Assembly: GCA_035565615.1 (NCBI GenBank)
Contig: DATMSB010000150.1
Location: forward strand, 1-43,417
Reading direction: 5' to 3'
DNA from: Vulgatibacter sp035565615
Lineage (GTDB): Bacteria; Myxococcota; Myxococcia; Myxococcales; Vulgatibacteraceae
DNA: 43,417 nucleotides
The notes under the pieces were generated by a model. The model was not told where the DNA came from. It was given only the letters and a program-made list of their open reading frames with translations, and made no database searches. How positions within the stretch are numbered: the first letter of the stretch is position 1; every line of letters starts with the position of its first letter. Shown piece by piece: positions 1 through 9,163 of the stretch. A program made the position numbers and the translations under genes.

Positions 1-876
1 CGCCGCCGAGTCGTAGCGCTTCTTCGCCGCGTCGTAGGCCCGCCGGGCGGAGATCACCTCGGGGTGATCGTCGCCGTAGATCGACCGCACCGACGAGAGC
101 TCCCGCCTCGCCTCGTTCATCGCCGCCGCGAGGCGGGCCACCTCCACGTTGCTCTCCGCCCCGTAGCGGGCCTGCGCGGTGCGGCGGCGCTGCGCGTCGG
201 AGAGCGAGGTGAGCGCCATCTCGGTGAGGCCGTTGAGGCGGTCGAGCTGGCGCAGGTTCGACTCGAGGAGCTCGGGGAGGGTGGTGGCGTGGTCCGCCTT
301 GAACTGGGTGAGCCTCGCCTCGAAGGCCTCGGCGTCGGGGCGGATCCGATCCAGCTCGGAGGCGAAGACGGCGGCGGCGCGCTCCGCCGCCTCCGCCCGC
401 TCCTGCAGCGCGAGCTCCGTGTAGATCTCGGGGAGCCGGTTGGCCACCGTCGCCGCCTGCTCGGGGGAGTCGCCCAGGTAGCGCAGGGCGAAGGCGTTCT
501 CCCCCTCCACCTTGATCTCGAGGCGCCCCCGCATCGCCTGCACCGCGGCGTTCATCCCCTTGGATCGCACCACCGAGGGGAAGAGGTTCTGCTCCTCGAT
601 CACCCTCCCCAGCACCTGCGGCGAGAGGATCTCGTGGCGGACGGTGGCGAGCCGGTTCTGGATCTGCTCCGTGACGGTGGCCTCGACGTACTGCTCGCCG
701 AGGAGCTGCGCCTCCACCCGCACCACCGTCTCCGCGGACCACCGGCGGGGCTTCACCGCCAGGTAGATCAGCCCGACCGCCACCGACGCGGCGAGGCAGA
801 CGAAGGCGATCATCCGATGACGCCAGATCCCGATGGCGAGCTGATCGATGGTGAGGGACTTCTCGCTTGCGTCCAT
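1..876 (-). CDS. Polysaccharide chain-length determinant (Wzz/GumC-type), partial
   Basis: The first 292 residues are visible; the 3' end lies outside the window. The ATG at 876 follows a good Shine-Dalgarno (TAGGAGGAG, 881-889). A short cytoplasmic N-terminus is followed by a transmembrane helix at about residues 22-41, then a Wzz-like periplasmic domain and a long Ala/Glu/Arg-rich coiled-coil stretch ending in a 'YGDDHPEV' motif typical of GumC/Wzz coiled coils. Members of this family are inner-membrane polysaccharide co-polymerases that set chain length and contact the outer-membrane exporter. It is the third gene of the wza - beta-barrel - wzz set and starts 10 bp after the barrel gene's stop. 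Whether a C-terminal tyrosine-kinase domain follows cannot be seen. Confidence 0.85.
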   Translation of the reverse strand, partial: MDASEKSLTIDQLAIGIWRHRMIAFVCLAASVAVGLIYLAVKPRRWSAETVVRVEAQLLGEQYVEATVTEQIQNRLATVRHEILSPQVLGRVIEEQNLFPSVVRSKGMNAAVQAMRGRLEIKVEGENAFALRYLGDSPEQAATVANRLPEIYTELALQERAEAAERAAAVFASELDRIRPDAEAFEARLTQFKADHATTLPELLESNLRQLDRLNGLTEMALTSLSDAQRRRTAQARYGAESNVEVARLAAAMNEARRELSSVRSIYGDDHPEVISARRAYDAAKKRYDSAA

Positions 877-885
877 GCGCTCCTC

Positions 886-2040
886 CTAGATTCGTCCGCC
901 GTCGAGCTGCCACGCGAAGCCGATCGCGAACACGTTGCGGGAGATGTCGAGGGCCAGCGGCGCGCCGCCCTCGAGGCTCGACTGGATGGTCCGCCGCCAC
1001 GCCGCCTGGGCCACCACGTCTCCCCCGATCGCCCATTCGAGCACCGCCGCGCCGCCGAACCCCTCGACGAAGGCGTCCTCCGCGGGCGCGACGCCGTTGC
1101 GGTATGCGCCGACGGCGAGGGTCGCCCGGAGGGGCTCGGAGATGCGCCAGGCGAGCACGCCGGTGGCGCCCTCGGACCACAGCCCCCCCTCGAACCCCGT
1201 CGATCCGAAGTAGGCGCGCTCCAGCACGGCGCTGAGGGTGAAGCGCGGCCAGATCCGGCCCACCTCGAGCTTGCCGATGGGCTCCGCCGTGGTGGCGCCG
1301 CCCTGCGTGTAGAGGGCCGGCCCCGCCACCAGCTCGACGAAGGTGGTCTTGGTGAGGTTGCGGCGGTAGGAGGCCGTCACCTCGTTCGAGGCCGCGTCGA
1401 AGCCGCCGAAGGTCTGGAAGTACTGGAGCCGCCACCGCAGCCGCGACTCGTCCCGCCGGCTCCACAGGTGGCGCGTCCAGATCGAGGGGGCGTGCACTGC
1501 GCCGTCCACCGCGCCGGGGGACTCGATCCGGGCGATCTCCTCCTGCAGCTCGATGCCGGCGCTCCAGCGCCTGCCGAGGCGGTGGGAGAGGTCGAGCGAC
1601 GCCATCCCGAAGGTGGAGGTGCCCGTGGTCCGCACCACGCCGACCCGCGAGAGGGCGGTGGGATCGTAGACGCGCTCGAACGCCTGCTGCAGTTCGAGGG
1701 TGGTGCGGCGGCCGAGGCGGAAGCTCTCGTCGCCGCGGAGGCGGTGGTTGGTGCCGCCTCGCCCGGGGCCCTGGTGGGCGTAGCTCACCAGCTCGAAGAG
1801 GTAGATGGCGTCCACGGTGGAGGTGGGCGAGGCGAACTTCCAGCCCACGCCGGGCTGCACCAGGGAGGAGCCGTCGCCGCCGCCCTCGATCACGTTGCTG
1901 TCGTAGCGACCCTCGAGGCGGAGCTGGAGCGCCGGCCCCGTCTTCCAGGCGGCGCCAGCGGCGAGCGGCGTCGCGGCGATCGCCGCCAGCGCCGCCCACA
2001 GGAGCGCCCCTCTCGCCGGCAGGGACACGCGACCCGTCAC
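886..2040 (-). CDS. Outer-membrane beta-barrel, probable polysaccharide export porin partner
   Basis: The product has 384 residues. An N-terminal signal peptide (hydrophobic core about residues 11-28, ending LAAGAA) is followed by alternating hydrophobic/polar strands rich in aromatic residues, Gly and Arg (for example 'RLEGRYDSNVIEG'), and a C-terminal strand ending in 'GFAWQLDGGRI'. This pattern indicates an outer-membrane beta-barrel. The start is GTG at 2040 and overlaps the wza stop (GTGA), implying translational coupling to wza. Myxobacterial short OPX proteins are known to work with separate beta-barrel porins (Wzp type). The position between wza and wzz suggests that role here, which is inference from context. 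A general barrel of unknown function remains possible. Confidence 0.75.
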   Translation of the reverse strand: MTGRVSLPARGALLWAALAAIAATPLAAGAAWKTGPALQLRLEGRYDSNVIEGGGDGSSLVQPGVGWKFASPTSTVDAIYLFELVSYAHQGPGRGGTNHRLRGDESFRLGRRTTLELQQAFERVYDPTALSRVGVVRTTGTSTFGMASLDLSHRLGRRWSAGIELQEEIARIESPGAVDGAVHAPSIWTRHLWSRRDESRLRWRLQYFQTFGGFDAASNEVTASYRRNLTKTTFVELVAGPALYTQGGATTAEPIGKLEVGRIWPRFTLSAVLERAYFGSTGFEGGLWSEGATGVLAWRISEPLRATLAVGAYRNGVAPAEDAFVEGFGGAAVLEWAIGGDVVAQAAWRRTIQSSLEGGAPLALDISRNVFAIGFAWQLDGGRI

Positions 2041-2597
2041 GGGACGTAGAGGGTGTCGCCCGGCTGCAGGCGGGGGACGGAGTTCGCGTTCTCGACGAGG
2101 TCGTCGTAGTCGAGGACGTAGCGAAGATCGCCGTCGGGGCCCTTGCGGATGAGGAGGATGCGGCTGCGGCTGGCGAAGTCGCCGAGGCCGCCGGCGAGGG
2201 CGAGGGCCTGGATCGCGTCGAGCCTGCCCCGGATCGGGAACGCCCCTGGATGCGCCACCTCCCCGATCACGTAGACCCGGGCGGCGTTGATCTCGTGGAC
2301 GATCACGGTCACCCGCGGGGTCTGCACCAGGCCCTCGAGCCTGCCGCGGAGTCCGTCGGCCAGCTCCGCCGCGGTCAGCCCCGCCGCCTCGACGTCACCC
2401 AGCAGCGGGAGCGAGATCTTGCCGTCCGGTCGCACGGGCACCGTCCGGGAGAGATCCGGCGCCTGGAAGACCGCGACCTCGATCACGTCCTCCCGCCCGA
2501 TCCGGTAGATCCCGTCGTCCTCGATCAGCTGCGGGGGGCGTGCCGTCGCGCAGCCCGCCACCAGGACCGCGAGGCCCACCCAGCGAATCCGCCCCAT
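2037..2597 (-). CDS. wza: Short Wza/OPX polysaccharide export lipoprotein
   Basis: The ATG at 2597 gives 186 residues and is chosen because it starts a lipoprotein signal (MGRIRWVGLAVLVAGC, Cys16 the lipidation site) after a purine-rich GAGGGGGT. The mature protein has a polysaccharide export domain ('YRIGREDVIEVAVFQAPDL', about residues 31-110) and one SLBB-like domain ('RVYVIGEVAHPGAF', about 115-180), ending at 'GDTLYVP'. E. coli Wza is about twice as long and has a C-terminal amphipathic helix forming its outer-membrane pore; that part is absent here. The protein therefore probably needs a separate outer-membrane channel, for which the overlapping downstream barrel gene is the obvious candidate. 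A sigma-54-type promoter lies 55 bp upstream. Confidence 0.9.
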   Translation of the reverse strand: MGRIRWVGLAVLVAGCATARPPQLIEDDGIYRIGREDVIEVAVFQAPDLSRTVPVRPDGKISLPLLGDVEAAGLTAAELADGLRGRLEGLVQTPRVTVIVHEINAARVYVIGEVAHPGAFPIRGRLDAIQALALAGGLGDFASRSRILLIRKGPDGDLRYVLDYDDLVENANSVPRLQPGDTLYVP

Positions 2598-2651
2598 GTC
2601 TACCCCCTCGCGGCGGGCGTCGACGAGCCCCCGCCTCCCGAGAGGTCGGAC

Positions 2652-2667
2652 TGCAGCGAACATGCCA
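2652..2667 (-). promoter_or_regulatory. Sigma-54 (-24/-12) promoter of the wza operon
   Basis: Read on the minus strand the site is TGGCATGTTCGCTGCA. Against the consensus TGGCACG-N4-TTGCA it keeps the invariant GG and GC at the required spacing and differs at two other positions. Transcription would start near 2641, leaving a leader of about 44 nt to the wza ATG at 2597. A sigma-54 activator gene lies in the same locus (6938-8002). Confidence 0.6.
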
Positions 2668-2871
2668 TCCGAGGGAGGGCGCCTTTGCCGGCGCGAGGGG
2701 CGATCCACGGGTCCGGTCGCATGCGGCCTCGGGGCAGGCCCTTTCCCACGATGGCGCAGCGAGCCGCCGCCCGGCGGGAGAGGCGCCCGCTCGCTCGGCC
2801 GTAGGTGCCCCTCCGAGGCCGTTGCTACGCTCGCGACCGTTCACATGCCGAAGGCCCCTTCGACACCGACG

Positions 2872-2913
2872 GGCCGGCCTGGAAGGCGCGCTCGGCGTCG
2901 CCTTCCGCCGGCC
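2872..2913 (+). promoter_or_regulatory. Strong hairpin in heparinase leader
   Basis: The arm GGCCGGC-(CT)-GGAAGGCG at 2872-2888 pairs with CGCCTTCC-GCCGGCC at 2899-2913, giving a 15-bp stem with a 2-nt bulge and a 10-nt loop. It ends 48 nt before the ATG at 2962. A weaker arm pair, GAGAG at about 2921-2925 with CTCTC at about 2941-2945, abuts the AGGAG Shine-Dalgarno at 2946-2950. The structure is seen in the sequence; a regulatory role is inference. Confidence 0.45.
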
Positions 2914-2961
2914 CCCGATCGAGAGGCGGGCGGCTTCGGCTCTCCAGGAGCGAAGCACCAC

Positions 2962-5751
2962 ATGAAGATCCACCCGCGCCTCTCGGCGATCGTCCTCCTC
3001 CTCGGCGCCACGTCCGTAGCCGGCCAGGCCCACGCCGCCGCGCACCCCGGCCTCCTCTTCGACGAGTCGGAGATCCCCGCGATCCGCGCCCGCCTCGCCG
3101 GTCCCTTGCGCCCGGTGCGCACCGCGCTCGAGGCCGGCGTCCACTTCCCGTTCGTGGGCAACTTCCCGAGGACCCCCGATCGGAACTACCAGTACTTCAA
3201 CGATCGCCGCGCCATCGCGGACTCGCTCCTCGCCTTCGCCTTCGGCGCGGTGGCCCTCGATCCCGCGTCGTCCCACGGCCAGGAGGCGCGCACCCTCGCC
3301 CGCAACTACCTGGTCGGGATCTGCAACTACCCGGACTGGGTCTTCCCGGAGACCCAGGACGGCCCCGATCCGGATCTGAACTCGGCGCACTTCCTCTTCG
3401 GCGTCTCGCTCGCCTACGACTGGATCTACGACCAGCTCTCCGAGTCCGAGCGGCAGGCCTGCCGCAACCGGGTGGCGATCGAGGGCGACAAGGTCTACCG
3501 GGCCATGCTCCGCGAGGTGTGGTGGATGCCGGACCTCCTCCAGAACCACAACTGGATCAACACCTCCTCCCTCGGCATGGCCGCCCTCGCCTTCCGGGAC
3601 GAGCTGTCGTTCTCCACCCAGCCGTGGCTCGACGCGGTGAAGGCCAACCTGGTGAAGGTCCGATACGTCCTCGACCTCATCGAGGGCGGCGCCTGGCACG
3701 AGGGCACCGGCTACCTCCACTACGGCCTCGACTCCCTCATCCCCTTCTCCCACGCCCTGGAGCGCCACGGCCTGGGCCCCGACTTCGCCGACACCCGGAT
3801 CGTGCGGGACTACCCCACCCTGCGCCGGTTCATGATGCCCACCGCGGCCGACCACCGCCGGGAGTACGTCCTCTGGGGCGACTTCTCCGGGTTCGAGAAC
3901 GACAACACCCTGCTCCCGCTCTTCTACGCCGCCCGCAAGTACCGGGACGGGCACGCGATGTGGTACGCGCACCGCTTCGTCTCGGGCGCCACCGCCGGCC
4001 GCTACGACTTCACCACGTGGCCTCCCGGCCAGCGCGGGCTGCTCCTGTCGGTGCTCTTCTACGACGACACGGTCGAGGCCACGCCCCCGCCCGACGGCGG
4101 CGCCGCCTGGGAGCTCGACTGGCTCTCGAAGGATCTCTCCCTGTGGACCTCCCGCAGCGGCTGGAGCGACGAGGGCGGCCTCGTCGCCCTCAAGGCCGGC
4201 GTCTTCGGCGGCCGCGCCAACTGGGAGCGGCTGCGGGAGAACGGCTGGCCCGGCGGCTACATCAACTTCGGCCACGATCACGCCGACGACATGGGCGTCC
4301 ACTTCTTCGCGGACGGGGAGTGGCTCACCACCCGCGCCCCCGGGTACTGGATCGGACGCAACAACGGCGCGCCCCAGGCGAACCGCTCCCGGTACGCCAA
4401 CACCCTCCTCGTGGACGGGCAGGGCCAGCTCGGCGAGGGCATCCGGGACTGCTGGATGGGATCCTGCCCGTGGTTCTGGGATCGGGTGAGCGAGATCCCC
4501 CTGCGCGGCTCGACCGCCCACATGTCCTACGCCCTCGGGGCCGGGAGCCGGCTCTACCCCGCGTCCCTCGGCCTGCAGACCTTCGGCCGGTCGGTGCTCT
4601 TCGTGGACCGCGAGATCCCGGTGATCCGCGACGTCGTCCGGGCGAACGCGCCGCGGCGCTTCGAGATCGTCTACCACGCGATCGACGGAGCCTCCCGCGA
4701 CGGGAGCTGGGTGAAGCTCGACGCCAAGAACGGCCGCGCCCTCGGGGTCAAGGTGGTCTCCCCGGCCAGCTTCGAGGTGGCCTTCGAGTCGCAGAACCTC
4801 GTCCACCTCGACAAGTTCGATCCGGACGGGAGGATGACCGCCGCCCTGATCCGGCCGTCGCAGAACGCCGCCGAGACGGTCTTCCTCACCGCCCTCGTCC
4901 CCCAGCGCAGCGCCACCTGGTCGAGTGGCCGAGCGGACATCGTCGCCCTGGACCCCGCCGAGCCCGGCCGGGGCCTGCGGATGGAGGGCCTCGCCGACGG
5001 CTCCCGCGTCGACGTGGTCTTCAACGAGGCCCCCGCGGAGACGGCGGACGTGGCGGGGATCGAGGTGACGGGCATGGCCGGCGTGCGCAAGGAGCGCGGT
5101 GGCGAGGTGGTGCGCGCCATGCTCGCCGCCGGCACGTCGCTCACCCTCGACGGCGTCCGGTGGATCGAGGTGCTGGGGAGCGGTCCCGCCTCGGTGGAGG
5201 TCGATCGGGGAGGCGATCGCGTGGACGTGAGCGGCGACGAGACGCCCGTGCGGATCTTCGCCCCCGGCGCGGCGGAGGTGCGCTGGAACGGCAGGCCCGC
5301 CTCCTTCGATCGCGACGGCGACTGGATCACCCTCCCGGCCGGAGGCGACGGCGCCGGCGGAGCGGGCGGATCGGGAGGCGCCGGCGGCAGCGGCGGCGCG
5401 CCCGGGACGGGCGGCTGCAACAGCTCGGGCGGCGCGGGCGGTTCTGCCGGCGACGGCGGCCGCGGCGGCCGCGGCGGTGACGGCGGCGCCGAGGAGCCGA
5501 TCGGCGGCGGTGGCGCGGCCGTCCCCGGCGCCGGCGGTGCCGGTGGCGCGGGCGGGAGCTGCGACGAGCACGGCGAGGGAGGCGCCGGCGGCGCGGGCGG
5601 CTCCCGGGCCGAGGCGCCCGGCGCCGGGAAGAAGGGCCGTTCCGGCTGCGACGCCGCCGGCGGCGCGAACCAGGCGGCCCCCTTCGCCCTGGCGCTGGTG
5701 GCGCTCCTCTCGCGGCGCCGGCGCGCGGTGGTTCCCGTCCGGCGCGGCTGA
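2962..5751 (+). CDS. Heparinase II/III-family protein with MYXO-CTERM sorting tail
   Basis: The product has 929 residues. The ATG at 2962 begins a Sec signal peptide (about residues 1-26, ending QAHAAA). An alpha/alpha-toroid domain (about 28-380) carries 'NHNWIN' (195-200) and a Tyr-rich 'GTGYLHYG' (248-255). A heparinase II/III beta-sandwich follows, with 'GHDHADD' (438-444). Asn/His, Tyr and His in these places match the catalytic layout of the family, which cleaves uronate-containing polysaccharides by beta-elimination; the substrate here is unknown. A Gly-rich linker from about residue 791 leads to the tail: Cys896, a hydrophobic helix (FALALVALL) and an Arg cluster, as in MYXO-CTERM surface-sorting signals. 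It lies divergent from the wza operon, so trimming or release of that polymer is a reasonable inference. Confidence 0.88.
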   Translation: MKIHPRLSAIVLLLGATSVAGQAHAAAHPGLLFDESEIPAIRARLAGPLRPVRTALEAGVHFPFVGNFPRTPDRNYQYFNDRRAIADSLLAFAFGAVALDPASSHGQEARTLARNYLVGICNYPDWVFPETQDGPDPDLNSAHFLFGVSLAYDWIYDQLSESERQACRNRVAIEGDKVYRAMLREVWWMPDLLQNHNWINTSSLGMAALAFRDELSFSTQPWLDAVKANLVKVRYVLDLIEGGAWHEGTGYLHYGLDSLIPFSHALERHGLGPDFADTRIVRDYPTLRRFMMPTAADHRREYVLWGDFSGFENDNTLLPLFYAARKYRDGHAMWYAHRFVSGATAGRYDFTTWPPGQRGLLLSVLFYDDTVEATPPPDGGAAWELDWLSKDLSLWTSRSGWSDEGGLVALKAGVFGGRANWERLRENGWPGGYINFGHDHADDMGVHFFADGEWLTTRAPGYWIGRNNGAPQANRSRYANTLLVDGQGQLGEGIRDCWMGSCPWFWDRVSEIPLRGSTAHMSYALGAGSRLYPASLGLQTFGRSVLFVDREIPVIRDVVRANAPRRFEIVYHAIDGASRDGSWVKLDAKNGRALGVKVVSPASFEVAFESQNLVHLDKFDPDGRMTAALIRPSQNAAETVFLTALVPQRSATWSSGRADIVALDPAEPGRGLRMEGLADGSRVDVVFNEAPAETADVAGIEVTGMAGVRKERGGEVVRAMLAAGTSLTLDGVRWIEVLGSGPASVEVDRGGDRVDVSGDETPVRIFAPGAAEVRWNGRPASFDRDGDWITLPAGGDGAGGAGGSGGAGGSGGAPGTGGCNSSGGAGGSAGDGGRGGRGGDGGAEEPIGGGGAAVPGAGGAGGAGGSCDEHGEGGAGGAGGSRAEAPGAGKKGRSGCDAAGGANQAAPFALALVALLSRRRRAVVPVRRG

Positions 5752-5771
5752 GGCGGTCCGCCGCCGCCTCA
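5749..5771. terminator. Bidirectional hairpin containing both stop codons
   Basis: TGAGGCGG (5749-5756) pairs with CCGCCTCA (5764-5771) in a perfect 8-bp stem with a 7-nt loop. The TGA of the heparinase gene is the left end and the TGA of the converging glycosyltransferase gene is the right end. There is no T-run, so this is a hairpin-only candidate terminator for both strands. Confidence 0.45.
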
Positions 5772-6937
5772 GGCGGCGGGGCCCGCGGCGGACATCCGCC
5801 CGGGCGCCGCCGTCGCCCGCTCGAGCAGGTCCTCCAGCCGCTCCGCCACCTGGCTCCAGCGGTAGCAGCGCTCCGCCTTCCTCCTCCCCCGCATGCCGAT
5901 CGCCCGCGCCTGCCGGGGGTTCGAGAGGAGCCGCTCGATCGCGTTGGCGAGGGAGACGTCGTCCCCCGGCGGCACCAGCAGGCCGGTCTCGCCGTCGTCC
6001 ACGATCTCCGGGACCGCCTCCACCGAGGTGCCGACGCAGGGGACGCCGCAGGCCATCGCGTCCAGGAAGGCGATCCCGAAGGCCTCACGGAGCGTAGGAA
6101 GGACGAACACCGTAGCCTTCCGAAAGAGCGCCGGGAGCTCCGCCGCCGGCAGGTACCCCAGGTGCGTCGCGCCCTCGGGGAGGGCGAGGTTCTCGGTGGG
6201 CCCCACCACCAGCAGCCGCAGCTTCGGCCGGCGCCGCCGGATCCGCCGGAACGCCCGGACGAGGACCGGCCCGCCCTTCAGGTCGAAGCGGGTGCCCACG
6301 AAGAGGAGGGTTTCTCCGTCGTCCTCGCGGACGGGCGCCTCCGGGAAGACGTTGGCGCCCGCGCCCACCACCTCCACCCGCTCGGGCCGCACACCGTAGT
6401 CCCGCACGAGGGAGCGCTTCACCCGCTCCGAGTAGGTGCCGATCGCCGCGGCGCCCAGGTAGACCGCGCGCTCCCGCATCCGCCAGCCGGGCCCGTAGTC
6501 GAGGGGGGCCGGCAGCGACGCGCTCGGCTCCGCGGGCCGGCGCATGGCGAGATCCCGGGTGTTGTCCAGGAGGAGCACGTAGGGGAACCGCGGCGGATCG
6601 CCCGGCGCGAAGAGCGCCCCGGCCTGGAGGACGACGTCCGGCGCGGTGCGCGCGGCGGCGAGGAGGCGGCCGGCGTTGCGGCTGTGGAGGTCGAAGGCGA
6701 AGCCGGTGTTCCAGCGGTGGTGGAGCGCGGACCTGCCGAAGCGCAGGGCGGCGAGGCCGAGGTTGATCGCGGCGTCGGTGGAGAGCCGGAGCCGCCCCTT
6801 CCCGTCCCGATGTTCCACGGGGCCGACGACCTCGATCGGATCGATCCGATGCCCCCGCGCCGCCAGGTGGTTCGTGACCTGGCCCGTCACGCCGCTGAGG
6901 ACGCCGTAGTTGACGAAGGCCACGTTCACGAAAGCGA

Positions 6938-6941
<4 letters not shown>
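5769..6941 (-). CDS. GT4-family glycosyltransferase
   Basis: The product has 390 residues and a GT-B fold. The N-terminal half is a Rossmann domain starting 'MIAFVNVAFVNYG'. The C-terminal donor-binding domain shows 'LLFVGTRFDLKGG', 'LLVVGP', 'GYLPAAELPALF', 'FVLPTLREAFG' and 'GVPCVGTSVEAVPE', as in retaining GT4 enzymes that transfer a sugar from a nucleotide donor. The usual E-x7-E motif reads E-AFGIAFL-D, a conservative change. The start is GTG at 6941 and overlaps the stop of the sigma-54 activator gene (GTGA), so the two are translationally coupled. Cytoplasmic action on the exopolysaccharide repeat unit is inferred from the nearby wza/wzz genes. Acceptor and donor are unknown. Confidence 0.85.
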
Positions 6942-8002
<1,061 letters not shown>

Positions 8003-8141
8003 CCTGGGCGCAACCCTCCTTTCGAGACGAGAGGGCGCCCGGTCGACGAGGCCTCCCGAGCATGACAGGTGGCCATGGAGCGAGCGGTTGCCAAGAGCGG
8101 CCCGGGAGCGCGAAAGGAGGCGCGGCCGCCGCCCCGATCGG

Positions 8142-8720
8142 TCAGAGGACGAAGAGGAGGATCCAGGCGGCGATCCAGTGGACCGCCACGAAGTACCAGA
8201 GCCGCGCCACGAAGCGCACGTGCACCGAGTTCAGCGCGTGGTACCGGCCGCTCTTCACCCCGCGGCGGACCCAGGCGAGGGTCCCCACCCCCAGGATCCC
8301 GTGCACGCCCAGCCAGGTGAAGAGGAGCACGAACACCGCCCCAGGCGGCGACTGCGCCCGGTACCCGCGGCTCGAGAGGACCACCCACAGGGCCGACCCC
8401 GCGAGGGCGTAGGCGGCGCCGAGGGCGAGCGCCACCGAGAGGCGGCGGCGGAGGCCGATCAGGCGAGCGGCGAGGAGGTCCTGCACCCCCGCCCGCAGCG
8501 CGAGCGCCACGCCGCCCACGAGGAGCGTGGGGAGGAGCGGGAGCCACGCCGGGGGCGAGGACGCGCCTCGGGGAGGCCACGGCGTGGCGTCGGTCCGGAC
8601 GACGAGGAAGAGGGAGAGGAGGAGGACGAAGGTGAGCGAGGACGCGCCGAGGTAGAGCGACACGCCGAGGGATTGCCGGCCGTCCCGATCGGCGTCGGGC
8701 AGGCGAACGACGTCACCCAT
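8142..8720 (-). CDS. Haem-copper oxidase subunit III
   Basis: The product has 192 residues with five predicted transmembrane helices (for example 'SLTFVLLLSLFLVV', 'WLPLLPTLLVGGVALAL', 'LALGAAYALAGSALWVVL', 'AVFVLLFTWLGVHGI', 'WYFVAVHWIAAWILLFVL'). The C-terminal pattern 'NSVHVRFVARLWYFVAVHW' resembles the subunit III family of cytochrome c/quinol oxidases (CoxC/CyoC size class). It is the last gene of the ctaB - sco - DUF420 - subunit III operon and starts with ATG 14 bp after the DUF420 stop. Subunits I and II are not in the window. A short or divergent subunit III-like protein of an alternative oxidase is possible. Confidence 0.75.
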   Translation of the reverse strand: MGDVVRLPDADRDGRQSLGVSLYLGASSLTFVLLLSLFLVVRTDATPWPPRGASSPPAWLPLLPTLLVGGVALALRAGVQDLLAARLIGLRRRLSVALALGAAYALAGSALWVVLSSRGYRAQSPPGAVFVLLFTWLGVHGILGVGTLAWVRRGVKSGRYHALNSVHVRFVARLWYFVAVHWIAAWILLFVL

Positions 8721-8734
8721 TGACGCCCCCGGAC

Positions 8735-9163
8735 CTAGAGGAGGGACGGCAGATGATACAGCATCAGGTACACGACGACTCCCGTGATCGAGACGTAGAT
8801 CCAGATCGGGAGCGTAAATCGTGCAAGCCGCCGGTGCTGTGCGAAGCGCCCCTTCCAGGGGAGCCACACCGTCCGCAGCACCATGGGCAGGAGGACCACG
8901 GCGAGCAGGCTGTGGCTGGCGAGGATGAGCAGGTAGAGGGATCTCCACCCACCCTCCACCGGGAACCGGGTCGAGCCGGAGATCCAGTAGCGGAGCAGGT
9001 ACGACGCCAGGAAGAGCGTGGAGGCCCCGAAGGCGCCGATCATGAAGCGCTTGTGCCTCGCCACGTCGCCCTTGCGGATCGCGCGGAAGCCTCCGAGGAG
9101 CAGCGCCGCGGAGGTCGCGTTGAGGCAGGCGTTCACCAGCGGGTGGAGCTCGATCCCGCTCAA
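8735..9163 (-). CDS. DUF420 (CtaM-like) membrane protein
   Basis: The product has 142 residues and four predicted transmembrane segments, beginning 'MSGIELHPLVNACLNATSA'. Conserved features include His7, the Asn residues of helix 1, 'KRFMIGAF', and His residues in 'LASHSLLAVV' and 'QHRRLARFTLPIWIYVSITGVVVY' (split here). DUF420 proteins, such as S. aureus CtaM, are needed for assembly of haem-copper oxidase, which fits the neighbours sco and ctaB. The start is TTG at 9163 and overlaps the sco stop (TTGA), with GGAGG seven nt upstream. An in-frame GTG a few codons later would remove part of the first helix and is less likely. Confidence 0.8.
   Translation of the reverse strand: MSGIELHPLVNACLNATSAALLLGGFRAIRKGDVARHKRFMIGAFGASTLFLASYLLRYWISGSTRFPVEGGWRSLYLLILASHSLLAVVLLPMVLRTVWLPWKGRFAQHRRLARFTLPIWIYVSITGVVVYLMLYHLPSLL

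Larger units (their letters stand above)
2598..2961. other. Divergent intergenic region wza / heparinase
   Basis: This 364-bp stretch has no convincing gene. It carries the sigma-54 site for the minus-strand operon (2652-2667) and, next to the heparinase gene, two predicted leader hairpins described separately. I found no clear -35/-10 pair for the heparinase gene. Confidence 0.6.

Noticed and set aside
8071..8095. Possible sigma-54 elements upstream of the bEBP gene
   Set aside because: TGGC and GC elements are present but their spacing is off by one base, which sigma-54 does not tolerate.
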